DNA of 36,009 nucleotides from contig NZ_POTW01000070.1 in NCBI RefSeq assembly GCF_003236295.1, forward strand, positions 1-36,009, in the 5' to 3' direction. Position numbers and translations under genes: made by a program. Below, piece by piece: positions 21,446 through 29,115 of the stretch. The notes beneath the pieces are model-generated. The model was not told where the DNA came from and ran no database searches. It saw only the letters and a program-made list of their open reading frames with translations. Each line of letters opens with the position of its first letter. Within the stretch, counting starts at the first letter, position 1. The stretch is from Jiangella anatolica. Lineage in GTDB: Bacteria > Actinomycetota > Actinomycetes > Jiangellales > Jiangellaceae.

Positions 21446-22174
21446 ATGGGTCACCGGTTCGAGTCCGCCGAGCAGGCCGACCTCGACGCCACGCCCGAGC
21501 AGGTGTGGGACGCCATCGCGACCGGCCCCGGCATCGAGTCGTGGTTCATGGGCCGGGCCGACGTCGAGCCGGGCCCCGACGGCGCCGTCCGCATCGACTT
21601 CGGCGGCTACGCGCCGACGCACGACATCACCGCGTGGGAGCCTGGAAAGCGACTGGCCTACGGCGGCGAGCCCGCGTCCGACGGCCGGTTCGTCGCTTAC
21701 GAGTTCCTGCTCGAGGGCCGCGACAAGGGCAGCACCACACTGCGCGTCGTCACCAGCGGCTTCCTCCCGGGCGAGGACTGGGCCGACGAGTTCGAGGCGA
21801 TGTCGCGCGGCCACGAGCTGTTCTTCCGGACGCTGTTCGAGTACGTCACGCACTTCGCCGGCCGCACCGCCACACCGGTCACGGCGTTCGGCCCGCCGGT
21901 CGCCGACTGGGAGGACGCCTGGGCCGCGCTGCATGCCGAGCTCGGCGTCACCGCACCCGTCGAGGCCGGCGACGCGGTCCGGCTGCAGGGCGTCGACGGT
22001 GTCGTGTACTTCGTCAACGCCGACACGCTCGGCATCCGCACCGCTGACGCGCTGTTCCGGTTCGTCAAGGGGTTCCGCGGCCCGATGGTCGCGTCCCACC
22101 ACGTCTTCGCCGACGGCGCACACGAGCACACCGAGGCCGCCTGGCAGGCCTGGCTGACCCGCGTCCTCGGCTGA
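21446..22174 (+). CDS. SRPBCC/AHSA1-family protein
   Basis: This 242-residue protein starts with the AHSA1/START-like signature ESAEQADLDATPEQVWDAIATGPGIESWFMGRADVEPGPDG. A strand-rich hydrophobic cavity domain follows, ending near residue 145 with FEYVTHFAGRT. The remaining 95 residues (PVADWEDAWAALHAELGV, then FVKGFRGPMVASHHVF) form a second, SRPBCC-like extension. Such proteins bind hydrophobic small ligands or help stress responses; no ligand can be named. It begins 2 bp after the repressor stop and its ATG lies behind AAGGAGTCC, so it is cotranslated. It may bind the compound that the downstream hydrolase processes. Confidence 0.87.
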   Translation: MGHRFESAEQADLDATPEQVWDAIATGPGIESWFMGRADVEPGPDGAVRIDFGGYAPTHDITAWEPGKRLAYGGEPASDGRFVAYEFLLEGRDKGSTTLRVVTSGFLPGEDWADEFEAMSRGHELFFRTLFEYVTHFAGRTATPVTAFGPPVADWEDAWAALHAELGVTAPVEAGDAVRLQGVDGVVYFVNADTLGIRTADALFRFVKGFRGPMVASHHVFADGAHEHTEAAWQAWLTRVLG

Positions 22175-22200
22175 TCCCACCCGACAAGGAGAGTTCGCCC

Positions 22201-22998
22201 ATGTCCACCGTCACCTCCGCCGACGGCACCACCATCGCCTACACCAAGGTCGGCTCCGGCCCGCCGCTGATCCTCGTCGACGGCGCCCTGTGCTACCGCG
22301 ACTTCGGCCCGATGGCCGCACTCGCCGACGCCCTGGCCGCGACGTTCACCGTCTACTTCTACGACCGTCGCGGCCGCGGCGAGAGCGGCGACACCGCGCC
22401 GTACGCCGTCGAGCGGGAGGTCGAGGACCTGGAGGCGCTGATCGCCGAGGCCGGCGGCGAGGTGTATCTGTACGGCTGCTCGTCCGGCGCGGCGCTGGCG
22501 CTGGAGACGGCGAAGCGGCCGGGCTCCGGCGTCACGAAGCTCGCGCTCTACGAGCTGCCGGCCGTCACCGACGACACCGGGAAGCCGTGGGCGCCGGACC
22601 TGCTGGCGCGCACCGACGAACTGGTCGCGGCGGGCCGCCGCAGCGACGTCGTCAAGCTGTTCATGAAGACCGTCGGCACGCCGTCGATCGTCATCGCGAT
22701 CATGCGGCCCACCAAGGTGTGGAAGAAGCTGTCGGCCGTCGCGCACACGATCCCGAACGACTACCGCGTGCTCGGCGACACCGGCTACGGCAAGCCGTTC
22801 CCGGCCGACCGGTGGTCCGCGGTGACGCAGCCGGCGCTGGTCATGGACGGCGGCAAGAGCCCGGAGTACATGCGCAACAGCCAGCGCCGGCTGGCCGAGG
22901 TGCTGCCGAACGCGCAGCACCGGACCCTGCCCGGCCAGACCCACATGGTGAAGGCGGCCGCACAGGTCCCGGTGCTGACGGAGTACTTCAGCTCCTGA
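22201..22998 (+). CDS. Alpha/beta-fold hydrolase
   Basis: The 265-residue protein has an oxyanion-hole region (PPLILVDGALCYRDFGPMA), a strand-turn FYDRRGRGESGDT and nucleophile elbow GCSSG with Ser94. A likely acid lies in LVMDGGKSPEYM and the catalytic His in PGQTHMVKAAA. It is a cytosolic esterase or related hydrolase without signal peptide; substrate unknown. AAGGAGAG precedes the ATG. It is the third gene of the repressor-SRPBCC-hydrolase operon, suggesting a small hydrophobic inducer that it degrades. The last 11 bp overlap the convergent exporter gene. Confidence 0.88.
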   Translation: MSTVTSADGTTIAYTKVGSGPPLILVDGALCYRDFGPMAALADALAATFTVYFYDRRGRGESGDTAPYAVEREVEDLEALIAEAGGEVYLYGCSSGAALALETAKRPGSGVTKLALYELPAVTDDTGKPWAPDLLARTDELVAAGRRSDVVKLFMKTVGTPSIVIAIMRPTKVWKKLSAVAHTIPNDYRVLGDTGYGKPFPADRWSAVTQPALVMDGGKSPEYMRNSQRRLAEVLPNAQHRTLPGQTHMVKAAAQVPVLTEYFSS

Positions 22999-24403
22999 CC
23001 ACCTCCGCCGTCCGCTCACCCGCGGCCGGAGCCGTCGTCGTCCGCCGGGCCGGCAGCAGCAGCCCGGCGGCGGCGCCGGCGACGGCCAGCAGGCAGGCGC
23101 CGGTCAGCGCGGCCGCGAACCCGTCGGTGAACGCCGCCGGCGACTCGTAGCCGCCACGGGCGGCGAACACCGCGACCAGGACGGCGATGCCGAACACGCC
23201 GCCCAGCTGGCGCAGCATGGTGTTCGCGCCGGCGGCCTTGCCGATCATGTCCGCGGGCACAGCGCCGACGGCGGAGTTCTGCGTGGCCGGCATCGCCATC
23301 GCGATCCCGATGCCGGCGACGACCAACGGCGGAACCATCTCGGCGTAGGCCAGGTCCGGCGCGACGACCAGCGCCAGCCAGCCGAACCCGGCCGCCTGCA
23401 GCGCCAGTCCACCGGCCAGGAACGGACGCTCGCCGAACCGGTCGACCAGCGCACCCGCGATCGGCGCCACGATCATGAGGCAGCCCGTCCACGGCATCAG
23501 CCGCAGTCCGGCCTGCAGCGGCGAGTGCCCCTGCGCGACCTGCAGGAACTGCGCGATCAGGAACAGCGTCCCGAACAGCGACGCGACCAGCAGGAACCCG
23601 GCCCCGTTGGCGGCCGAGAACGCCCGCGACCGGAACAGCCGCATCGGCAGCATCGCGTGCGCCTTCCGCCGTTCCCACCCGACGAACGCCACCAACAGCA
23701 CCGCGCCGAGCACCAGCGTCGTCACGACCTCGGCGCTGGCCCAGCCCGCTTCGTTGCCGCGGACCAGCCCCCACACCAGACCGAGCGCCGACCCGGTCGC
23801 CAGGACCAGCCCGGCGAGGTCCAGCGAGGAGTCCGCGCCGTGGCTCTCCTCGATCCGCGTGAGCGCGAACGGCAGCACGACCAGCCCGAGCGGCACGTTC
23901 AGCCAGAAGATCCACTCCCAGGACAGCCCCTCGGTGATCGCGCCGCCCAGCAGCGGGCCGCCGACCACCGACAGGCCGGTCACCCCCATGAAGATGCCCA
24001 GCGCCTGGCCGCGGCGCTCGGGCGGGAAGGCGGCGCTGAGCAGCGCGAGCGACAACGGCATCAGCAGCGCGGCGCCGGCGCCCTGCGCGATGCGGGCGAC
24101 GATCAGCCAGCCGACGCCCGGCGCCAGCGCGCAGGCCGCCGACGCCACGGTGAACGCCACCAGGCCGACGACGAACATGCGGCGGCGGCCGTAGCGGTCA
24201 CCCAGCGCCGACCCCGTCAGCAGCAGCACCGCCAGGCTGACGTTGTAGGCGTTGACGGTCCATTCCAGTTCCTCCAGCGTGGCGCCGAGATCGTCCCTGA
24301 TGGTGCTCAGGGCGACCGTGACGATCAGCGTGTCCAGTGCCACCATCAGTGAGGCGATCGAGGTGAGGGCCAGGACCCAGCCCCGGTGCGAGCGCGCGCT
24401 CAT
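22988..24403 (-). CDS. MFS drug exporter, DHA2 (EmrB/QacA) family, 14 TM
   Basis: This 471-residue protein has about 14 membrane helices. Motif D1-like LDTLIVTVALSTIRDDL follows helix 1, motif A GDRYGRRRMFVVG lies in the 2-3 loop, and the exporter motif C GVTGLSVVGGPLLGGAI is in helix 5. It is a proton-driven antiporter expelling drugs or metabolites through the cytoplasmic membrane. The ATG at 24403 has GAAAGGAG 7-8 nt upstream, preferred over an in-frame ATG at 24442. The gene is divergent from the ECF sigma factor (113 bp) and convergent with the hydrolase, overlapping by 11 bp. Substrate unknown. Confidence 0.92.
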   Translation of the reverse strand: MSARSHRGWVLALTSIASLMVALDTLIVTVALSTIRDDLGATLEELEWTVNAYNVSLAVLLLTGSALGDRYGRRRMFVVGLVAFTVASAACALAPGVGWLIVARIAQGAGAALLMPLSLALLSAAFPPERRGQALGIFMGVTGLSVVGGPLLGGAITEGLSWEWIFWLNVPLGLVVLPFALTRIEESHGADSSLDLAGLVLATGSALGLVWGLVRGNEAGWASAEVVTTLVLGAVLLVAFVGWERRKAHAMLPMRLFRSRAFSAANGAGFLLVASLFGTLFLIAQFLQVAQGHSPLQAGLRLMPWTGCLMIVAPIAGALVDRFGERPFLAGGLALQAAGFGWLALVVAPDLAYAEMVPPLVVAGIGIAMAMPATQNSAVGAVPADMIGKAAGANTMLRQLGGVFGIAVLVAVFAARGGYESPAAFTDGFAAALTGACLLAVAGAAAGLLLPARRTTTAPAAGERTAEVVRS

Positions 24404-24516
24404 CACGACTCCTTTCGTCACCCAGGCAGATCCGCGTGCCACCCGGAACTCGTCGCGATGACTTCTCGGCGCGGCGCGGATCAGTACTGGGGAGGACGCT
24501 CCAAGGAGGAGGATCG

Positions 24517-25518
24517 ATGACCGTGACGACCGAGGCGCGGGCCGACGAGTTCGCCCGGCAGACCGACCCGTACCGACGGGAGCTGCTGGCGCACTGCTAC
24601 CGCATGCTCGGCTCGCTGCACGACGCCGAGGACACCGTCCAGGAGACCTACCTGCGGGCGTGGCGCGGCTACGACGGGTTCGAGGGCCGGTCGTCGCTGC
24701 GGACCTGGCTGTACACGATCGCGACCCGGGCCTGCCTGCGCGCGCTGGAGACCCGCGGCCGGCGTGCGCTGCCGTCGGGCCTGGCCGGGCCGGGCGGCGA
24801 CCCGGACGCGCCGCTGGCGCCGCCGCTCACGGACGTGCCCTGGCTGGAGCCGTTCCCGGACGCCGTCGCCGACCCGCTGTCCGGCGACCCCGCCGCGATC
24901 GCCGTCGGCCGCGAGAGCACCCGACTGGCGCTGGTCGCGGCGCTGCAGTACCTGCCGGCGCGGCAGCGGGCGGTGCTGATCCTGCGCGACGTGCTGCGCT
25001 GGCGGGCCGCCGAGGTGGCCCGGCTGCTGGACACGACGACGACGGCGGTCAACAGCGCACTGCGGCGGGCCCGGGCGCAGCTGGCCGAGTTGAGGGTCGA
25101 CGGCGTCGACGGCGTCGGGCCGGAGCCGTCCGACGCGGGGCAGCGGGACCTGCTCGACCGCTACGTGGCCGCGTTCGAGCGTGCCGACATCGACGGGCTG
25201 GTCCGGCTGCTGGCCCGCGACGCGGTGCTGGAGATGCCGCCGCACGCCACCTGGTTCCGCGGCGCCGAGGCCATCGGCCGGTTCCTGGCCCCGCGGCTCG
25301 GCGCACCCGGCGACATGCTGACGCTGCCGACCCGGGCCAACGGGCAACCGGCGCACGCGATGTACAACCGCGGCTTGGACGGCGTGCACCGAGCGCACGG
25401 GCTGGTGGTGCTGACGCTGGCCGGCGAGCGGATCGACCGGCTGACGGTGTTCCTGGAGCCGGAGCTGGTCAGGGCGTTCGGTCTGCCCGCCGTCCGAGCT
25501 GCCGGCGCCACCAGTTGA
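24517..25518 (+). CDS. ECF RNA polymerase sigma factor with C-terminal SnoaL-like domain
   Basis: The 333-residue protein has sigma region 2 (LLAHCYRMLGSLHDAEDTVQ, then RAWRGYDGFEGRSSLRTWLY) and, after a Pro/Gly linker, region 4 (ALQYLPARQRAVLILRDVL, WRAAEVARLLDTTTTAVNS). Residues of about 205-330 (LLDRYVAAFERADIDGLVRLLA) are a SnoaL/NTF2-like domain. In such ECF groups (TIGR02960/SigX5-like, ECF41/56-type) the tail modulates activity in place of a separate anti-sigma factor. The ATG at 24517 follows AAGGAGGAGG. The divergent exporter could be a target. Its 3' end overlaps the DUF1992 gene by 50 bp. Confidence 0.92.
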   Translation: MTVTTEARADEFARQTDPYRRELLAHCYRMLGSLHDAEDTVQETYLRAWRGYDGFEGRSSLRTWLYTIATRACLRALETRGRRALPSGLAGPGGDPDAPLAPPLTDVPWLEPFPDAVADPLSGDPAAIAVGRESTRLALVAALQYLPARQRAVLILRDVLRWRAAEVARLLDTTTTAVNSALRRARAQLAELRVDGVDGVGPEPSDAGQRDLLDRYVAAFERADIDGLVRLLARDAVLEMPPHATWFRGAEAIGRFLAPRLGAPGDMLTLPTRANGQPAHAMYNRGLDGVHRAHGLVVLTLAGERIDRLTVFLEPELVRAFGLPAVRAAGATS

Positions 25519-26050
25519 GCCACGTGTAGGGACTGAGCGGGTTGCCGCGGTTGCGGCGGGCCTCCTCGGCCGCGGCCCGTGCCTCCGCCGCCGCTCGCTC
25601 GGCCGCGGCGGCTCGCTCGGCGCGCACCTGCTGCTCGGCGGCCAGCCGCTCGGCCCGCGCCGTCCGCCACTGCGCGACGACGGTGTCCGGGTCGGCCAGC
25701 GCGACCGGGATGTTCGGCCCGGACGGTGCCCGCAGCCACTCCTTGATGCGCTCGTTCAGCTCGTCGACGACCGCGCGGACGGCCTGCTCGGACTGGACGT
25801 CGCGGAGCGTCTCGGGCAGCTGGTGGATCTCTTTGCGCAGCCGCAGCGGCGTCGGCAGCAGCGAGTCGATGGACTCGCCCTCGCGGGCCAGCTTCTCGCG
25901 GATCCAGCCGTACTCGTCGCCGGGACGGCGCGGCGGCAGCGGCTTGCCGGCCAGCGGGAGGTCGTCGAACTCGCCGCGCGCCTCCGCCTCACGGATCTGC
26001 TTGTCGATCCACGACTCGAAGCCCATGCCGGGCGGTTTGCGTTCCGCCAT
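25469..26050 (-). CDS. DUF1992 (DnaJ-C28-like conserved domain) protein
   Basis: The N-terminal 70 residues (GFESWIDKQIREAEARGEFD, then LPLAGKPLPP) are the DUF1992 domain, also found in DnaJ homologue C28. A coiled coil rich in Ala, Arg and Glu follows at about 125-165. The tail SPYTWLNWWRRQLGRR is basic and aromatic and could contact membrane or nucleic acid. Function is unknown; a scaffold or chaperone-linked role is often guessed. The start is ATG at 26050. It ends inside the convergent sigma factor gene (50-bp overlap) and follows the MarR-GNAT gene by 3 bp on the same strand, so the two are likely cotranscribed. Confidence 0.9.
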   Translation of the reverse strand: MAERKPPGMGFESWIDKQIREAEARGEFDDLPLAGKPLPPRRPGDEYGWIREKLAREGESIDSLLPTPLRLRKEIHQLPETLRDVQSEQAVRAVVDELNERIKEWLRAPSGPNIPVALADPDTVVAQWRTARAERLAAEQQVRAERAAAAERAAAEARAAAEEARRNRGNPLSPYTWLNWWRRQLGRRADRTP

Positions 26051-26053
26051 GCC

Positions 26054-26941
26054 TCATTGTCGCAGGAGCGATTTCTCGAACCAGTGGTGGGCGTAGGGCT
26101 CGTCGTTGAACGCGGGCACCTCGGTGTAGCCGGCGGACCGGTACAGCGCGATCGCCTCCGTCAGCGCCGCGTTCGTCTCCAGCCGGACGGCGGGCGCGTG
26201 CTGCTCGGCGGCACGGCGCTCCAGCTCGGCCAGAAGGCGGCGGCCGAGTCCCAGCCCGCGGGCCGGCTCGGCGACCCACATGCGCTTCAGGTGCGCGGGC
26301 TCGGCGCCGTGGAACAGCAGCACGCCGCACCCCACCGGCGTCGCGTGCAGCATGGCGATCAGGAGCAGGCCGTTCGGTAGGCGCAGGTCGGCCGGATCGG
26401 CGCGGATGCCTCGGTCGAGGGAGAACCCCCCGTCGAACCGCGCGTCCAGCTCCGCCGCGTAGGCACGCAGGCAGTGCTGGGCGACCGGGTCGTCCGGGTC
26501 GGTCACCGCGAACCGCACGATCGCCGCCGTCAGCAGCCGCTCGACGTCGGCCATCGCCGCGACCAGCCGCTCGCGCTGGCGATCCGGCAGCGTCTGGAGC
26601 AGCTCGGCGGCGAGGGCGTTGCTGCGCTCGTCGAGCAGGTCCCGCTCGGCCCGGCCGGCCTCGGTCAGCCGGGCCAGCGTCACCCGCCGGTCGGCCGCGC
26701 TGCGCTCCGTCGTCACCAGGCCGGCCGCCTCCAGCGAGCGCAGCAGCCGGCTGACGTAGCCGGAGTCGAGGTCGAGCTCGGTGCGCAGCGACCGCACGTC
26801 TCGTCCGTCGCCGATCTCCCACAGCAGCCGCGACTCCCCCACCGGCCGGTCGCGGGCCAGGTACCGATCGTTCAAGACCCCGGCCTGCTGCGTCACGACC
26901 CGGTTGAACCGCCGGACCTGCGCCACCATCGTCTCGTCCAT
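26054..26941 (-). CDS. MarR winged-helix regulator fused to GNAT acetyltransferase
   Basis: The 295-residue protein has a MarR domain at about 1-140 (LRTELDLDSGYVSRLLRSLE, wing SAADRRVTLARLTEAGR) and a GNAT domain at about 150-290 with acetyl-CoA loop VAEPARGLGLGRRLLAELE and a typical end ALYRSAGYTEVPAFN. Such fusions are widespread in actinobacteria; the acetyl acceptor is unknown. The ATG at 26941 has TAGAGT 6 nt upstream. A TGACT-CT-AGTCA palindrome directly at its promoter, shared with the divergent dehydrogenase gene, is its probable operator, so it likely controls itself and that dehydrogenase. DUF1992 follows 3 bp downstream. Confidence 0.92.
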   Translation of the reverse strand: MDETMVAQVRRFNRVVTQQAGVLNDRYLARDRPVGESRLLWEIGDGRDVRSLRTELDLDSGYVSRLLRSLEAAGLVTTERSAADRRVTLARLTEAGRAERDLLDERSNALAAELLQTLPDRQRERLVAAMADVERLLTAAIVRFAVTDPDDPVAQHCLRAYAAELDARFDGGFSLDRGIRADPADLRLPNGLLLIAMLHATPVGCGVLLFHGAEPAHLKRMWVAEPARGLGLGRRLLAELERRAAEQHAPAVRLETNAALTEAIALYRSAGYTEVPAFNDEPYAHHWFEKSLLRQ

Positions 26942-26986
26942 TCTCTGACTCTAGTCAGATGATTCGCCTGGCTCTAGAGTCCTGCC
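26942..26986. promoter_or_regulatory. Symmetric divergent leaderless promoters with MarR-type palindrome
   Basis: Identical -10 hexamers TAGAGT lie 6 nt before each start codon: 26953-26948 on the minus strand and 26975-26980 on the plus strand. The inverted repeat CTGACT-CT-AGTCAG (26945-26958) includes the minus-strand -10 and lies at the -35 position of the plus-strand promoter. A second short palindrome CTCTAGAG is at 26972-26979. One repressor could shut both promoters. Confidence 0.7.
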
Positions 26987-27742
26987 ATGGCCGAACTGGA
27001 TCTGAGCGGACGGCGGGCGCTGGTCACCGGCGGCGGCAGCGGCATCGGCGCCGCTGTGGCCCGGCGGCTCGGTGCGGCCGGCGCGCGCGTCATCGTCGCC
27101 GACATCGACGGCGAACGGGCGGCGTCGGTGGCCGCCGACTGCGCGAGCGGCGAACCCTGGCAGGTGGACCTCGCCGACACCGCCGAGTTGGCGTCCGTCG
27201 AGCTCGATGTCGACGTCCTCGTCAACAACGCCGGCATCCAGCACGTCGCACGGCTGGAGGAGTTCCCGCCGGACCGGTTCGCGTTCATGCTGCGGCTCAT
27301 GCTGGAGGCGCCGTTCCTGCTGATCCGGGCCGCGCTGCCGCGGATGTACGCGCGCTCATGGGGCCGGATCGTCAACGTGTCCAGCGCACACGGCGTGCGG
27401 GCCAGTCCGTTCAAGTCCGCCTACGTCACGGCCAAGCACGGCCTGGAGGGGCTGTCGAAGGTGACGGCACTGGAGGGCGCGCCGCACGGGGTGACGTCGA
27501 ACTGCGTCAACCCCGGCTACGTGCGCACGCCGTTGGTGGAGGCGCAGATCGCGGACCAGGCGCGGGTGCACGGCCTGCCCGAGGACCGCGTCGTCAGCGA
27601 GATCCTGCTGGCCAACGAGGCGATCAAGCGGCTGATCGAGCCGGACGAGGTCGCCGAGGCGGTCGCCTACCTGACGAGCCCGGCCGCGCAGTCGATCACC
27701 GGCACCGACCTCCTCCTCGACGGCGGCTGGTCCGCACGCTAG
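26987..27742 (+). CDS. Short-chain dehydrogenase, 3-hydroxybutyrate dehydrogenase-like
   Basis: This 251-residue SDR has the NAD-binding GGGSGIG motif near residue 16, an Asp pair after strand 2 (VADIDGE) favouring NAD, and the NNAG motif. Catalytic Ser is in NVSSAHG and YxxxK in SAYVTAKHG. The C-terminal part (NPGYVRTPLVEAQIADQA, then NEAIKRLIEPDEVAEAVAYL) closely follows D-3-hydroxybutyrate dehydrogenases, which interconvert 3-hydroxybutyrate and acetoacetate. It is divergent from the MarR-GNAT gene and shares its operator region. The stop codon TAG lies in an 18-bp repeat found again at the end of the next intact gene. Confidence 0.9.
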   Translation: MAELDLSGRRALVTGGGSGIGAAVARRLGAAGARVIVADIDGERAASVAADCASGEPWQVDLADTAELASVELDVDVLVNNAGIQHVARLEEFPPDRFAFMLRLMLEAPFLLIRAALPRMYARSWGRIVNVSSAHGVRASPFKSAYVTAKHGLEGLSKVTALEGAPHGVTSNCVNPGYVRTPLVEAQIADQARVHGLPEDRVVSEILLANEAIKRLIEPDEVAEAVAYLTSPAAQSITGTDLLLDGGWSAR

Positions 27743-27754
27743 ACCGACGTGCCG
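27737..27754. repeat. 18-bp direct repeat, copy 1 (left of GIY-YIG relic)
   Basis: CGCTAGACCGACGTGCCG is identical to 28238-28255, in the same orientation and 501 bp away. Weaker similarity continues for about 20 bp to the right in both copies. This copy contains the stop codon of the 3-hydroxybutyrate dehydrogenase-like gene. Confidence 0.9.
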
Positions 27755-27766
27755 GCGGCGCAGGTG

Positions 27767-28230
27767 TCAGCGCGAAAGGACCGGCAGGCTGCGTGCGAGC
27801 GCACGCTGATCGGCTCGGGCCTGGGACAGGACCGCACGGAATGCGCCGTCCCGGTTCTGGTCGAGGTTGAGCGGCAGGGTGAGGCGGCCGATCAGCTCGC
27901 TCTCGAGCAGCCAGGGCGACGCTGTCGGCAGCCAGCAGACACGAGCGTGCCGTCCGATCCACTCCGAGAGCACCTGCTCACCGTCGCTGAACGTCATGCA
28001 ACGTCCCCTTGCTCTCCGGCCGGCTCGGCGAGATACCCACGTACAGCAGCGCCTCGGACGCCAGTGCATGGCAGCCCTCCACGGGCACGCCGGGCGGCGC
28101 CTCGTCGAAGTACCAGGCGTACACGCCCGCCTGCCGAGGCACCGGGGACGGCCCGCGTGAGCACGTCGTCGCGGGAGTAGAGCCGCTCGGGCTCCAGCAG
28201 GAACCCGAGGTCGTCCTGGTCGGCACTCAA
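27767..28230 (-). pseudogene. Disrupted GIY-YIG nuclease-family gene
   Basis: Three frames each carry part of one actinobacterial GIY-YIG family protein. From 28230 the first part reads MSADQDDLGFLLEPERLYSR to VLTRAVPG. A one-base shift near 28140 leads to RQAGVYAWYFDEAPPG and ALLYVGISPSRPESKG. A deletion at about 28000, with a further shift, leads to MTFSDGEQVLSEWIGRHARV and LPLNLDQNRDG, ending at 27767. By comparison with relatives I recall, about 40 residues between the YVGIS and MTFSDGE parts are missing, including the segment with the conserved arginine helix. It cannot make a working nuclease. It lies between two copies of an 18-bp direct repeat. Confidence 0.82.
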
Positions 28231-28237
28231 GACGGCC

Positions 28238-28255
28238 CGCTAGACCGACGTGCCG
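28238..28255. repeat. 18-bp direct repeat, copy 2 (right of GIY-YIG relic)
   Basis: Identical to 27737-27754. Here the sequence encodes, on the minus strand, the last residues GTSV and the TAG stop of the alpha/beta hydrolase. The repeat pair therefore joins the ends of two convergent genes, with the GIY-YIG relic in between. Confidence 0.9.
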
Positions 28256-29115
28256 ATGGCGTAGGCGATGAGGCGAACAGCCTGCGGCTCGAACAGGACG
28301 GTGTAGTGGTTGACGCCGCCGGCGGGGATGACGCGGACCGTCGGAGGCAGGTCGGCCGCGGCGATGCGCTCGGCGTCGAGCAGGCCCTGCGGCTCGTCCA
28401 GGAGCCCGCGCGCCGCGTAGAGCAGCGTCGCCGGGACGGTGCCGTCGCGCAGCGAGCGCAGCACGGTGGGGTCGGCCAGCAGGTCGGCGCCGTCGGCGCG
28501 GACGGCGTCGAGCACGCACGACGAGCGGCGCTCGCCGTCGGGGCCGACGAGGTCGTGGCGCAGGTACGCCGTCAGCAGGTCGCCGTACGAGGCGTCCAGG
28601 CCGGGGCCGATGGCGGGGTGCTCGCGCCAGAAGTCCAGGTACGCCGCCTCGTCGGCGAACGTCATGCCCAGCCGCGTCATCGCCGGGCCGAGCACCTGCT
28701 CCAGCGCCTCGTCGATGTCGCCTGGCGGCGCCGGGAAGCCGACGCCGCCGTCGACCAGGACCAGCGACGACACGCGGTCCGGGTGCAGGTACGCCGTCAG
28801 CGCCGCGGCGTAGGCGCCCATCGAGTGGCCCAGCAGGATCACCGACTCCACCCGGGCCGCGTCGAGCACGGCGACGACGTCGGCGGCGTGCGCGGCCAGC
28901 CCCCACGGCCCGCGGATGGACCGGCTGTCGGCGCGGCCGCGCAGGTCCGGCGCGAGCAGCCGGACCTCGCCGTCCAGCGCCGCCGCGACGGCGCCGAAGG
29001 CCAGCGCGTTCGCGGTGATCCCATGCAGCGCCATGACGACGGGCGCGCCCGGCCGGCCGCGGCCCAGCTCGTGCACCGCGAGCGTCCCCCCGTCGACCGC
29101 GACCCCCAGCGTCAT
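28240..29115 (-). CDS. Alpha/beta-fold hydrolase
   Basis: The 291-residue protein has the oxyanion-hole motif MALHGITANALAF near residue 30 and the LLAPDLRGRADS loop. The nucleophile elbow is GHSMGA with Ser98, the probable acid lies in VRADGADLL or ARGLLDEPQ, and the catalytic His is in GGVNHYTVLFEP. It is a cytosolic hydrolase (esterase, lactonase or C-C hydrolase); substrate unknown. Its ATG overlaps the stop of the upstream hydrolase by 4 nt (ATGA), so the two are coupled. It is the last gene of the four-gene minus-strand operon and ends in the 18-bp repeat next to the GIY-YIG relic. Confidence 0.9.
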   Translation of the reverse strand: MTLGVAVDGGTLAVHELGRGRPGAPVVMALHGITANALAFGAVAAALDGEVRLLAPDLRGRADSRSIRGPWGLAAHAADVVAVLDAARVESVILLGHSMGAYAAALTAYLHPDRVSSLVLVDGGVGFPAPPGDIDEALEQVLGPAMTRLGMTFADEAAYLDFWREHPAIGPGLDASYGDLLTAYLRHDLVGPDGERRSSCVLDAVRADGADLLADPTVLRSLRDGTVPATLLYAARGLLDEPQGLLDAERIAAADLPPTVRVIPAGGVNHYTVLFEPQAVRLIAYAIGTSV

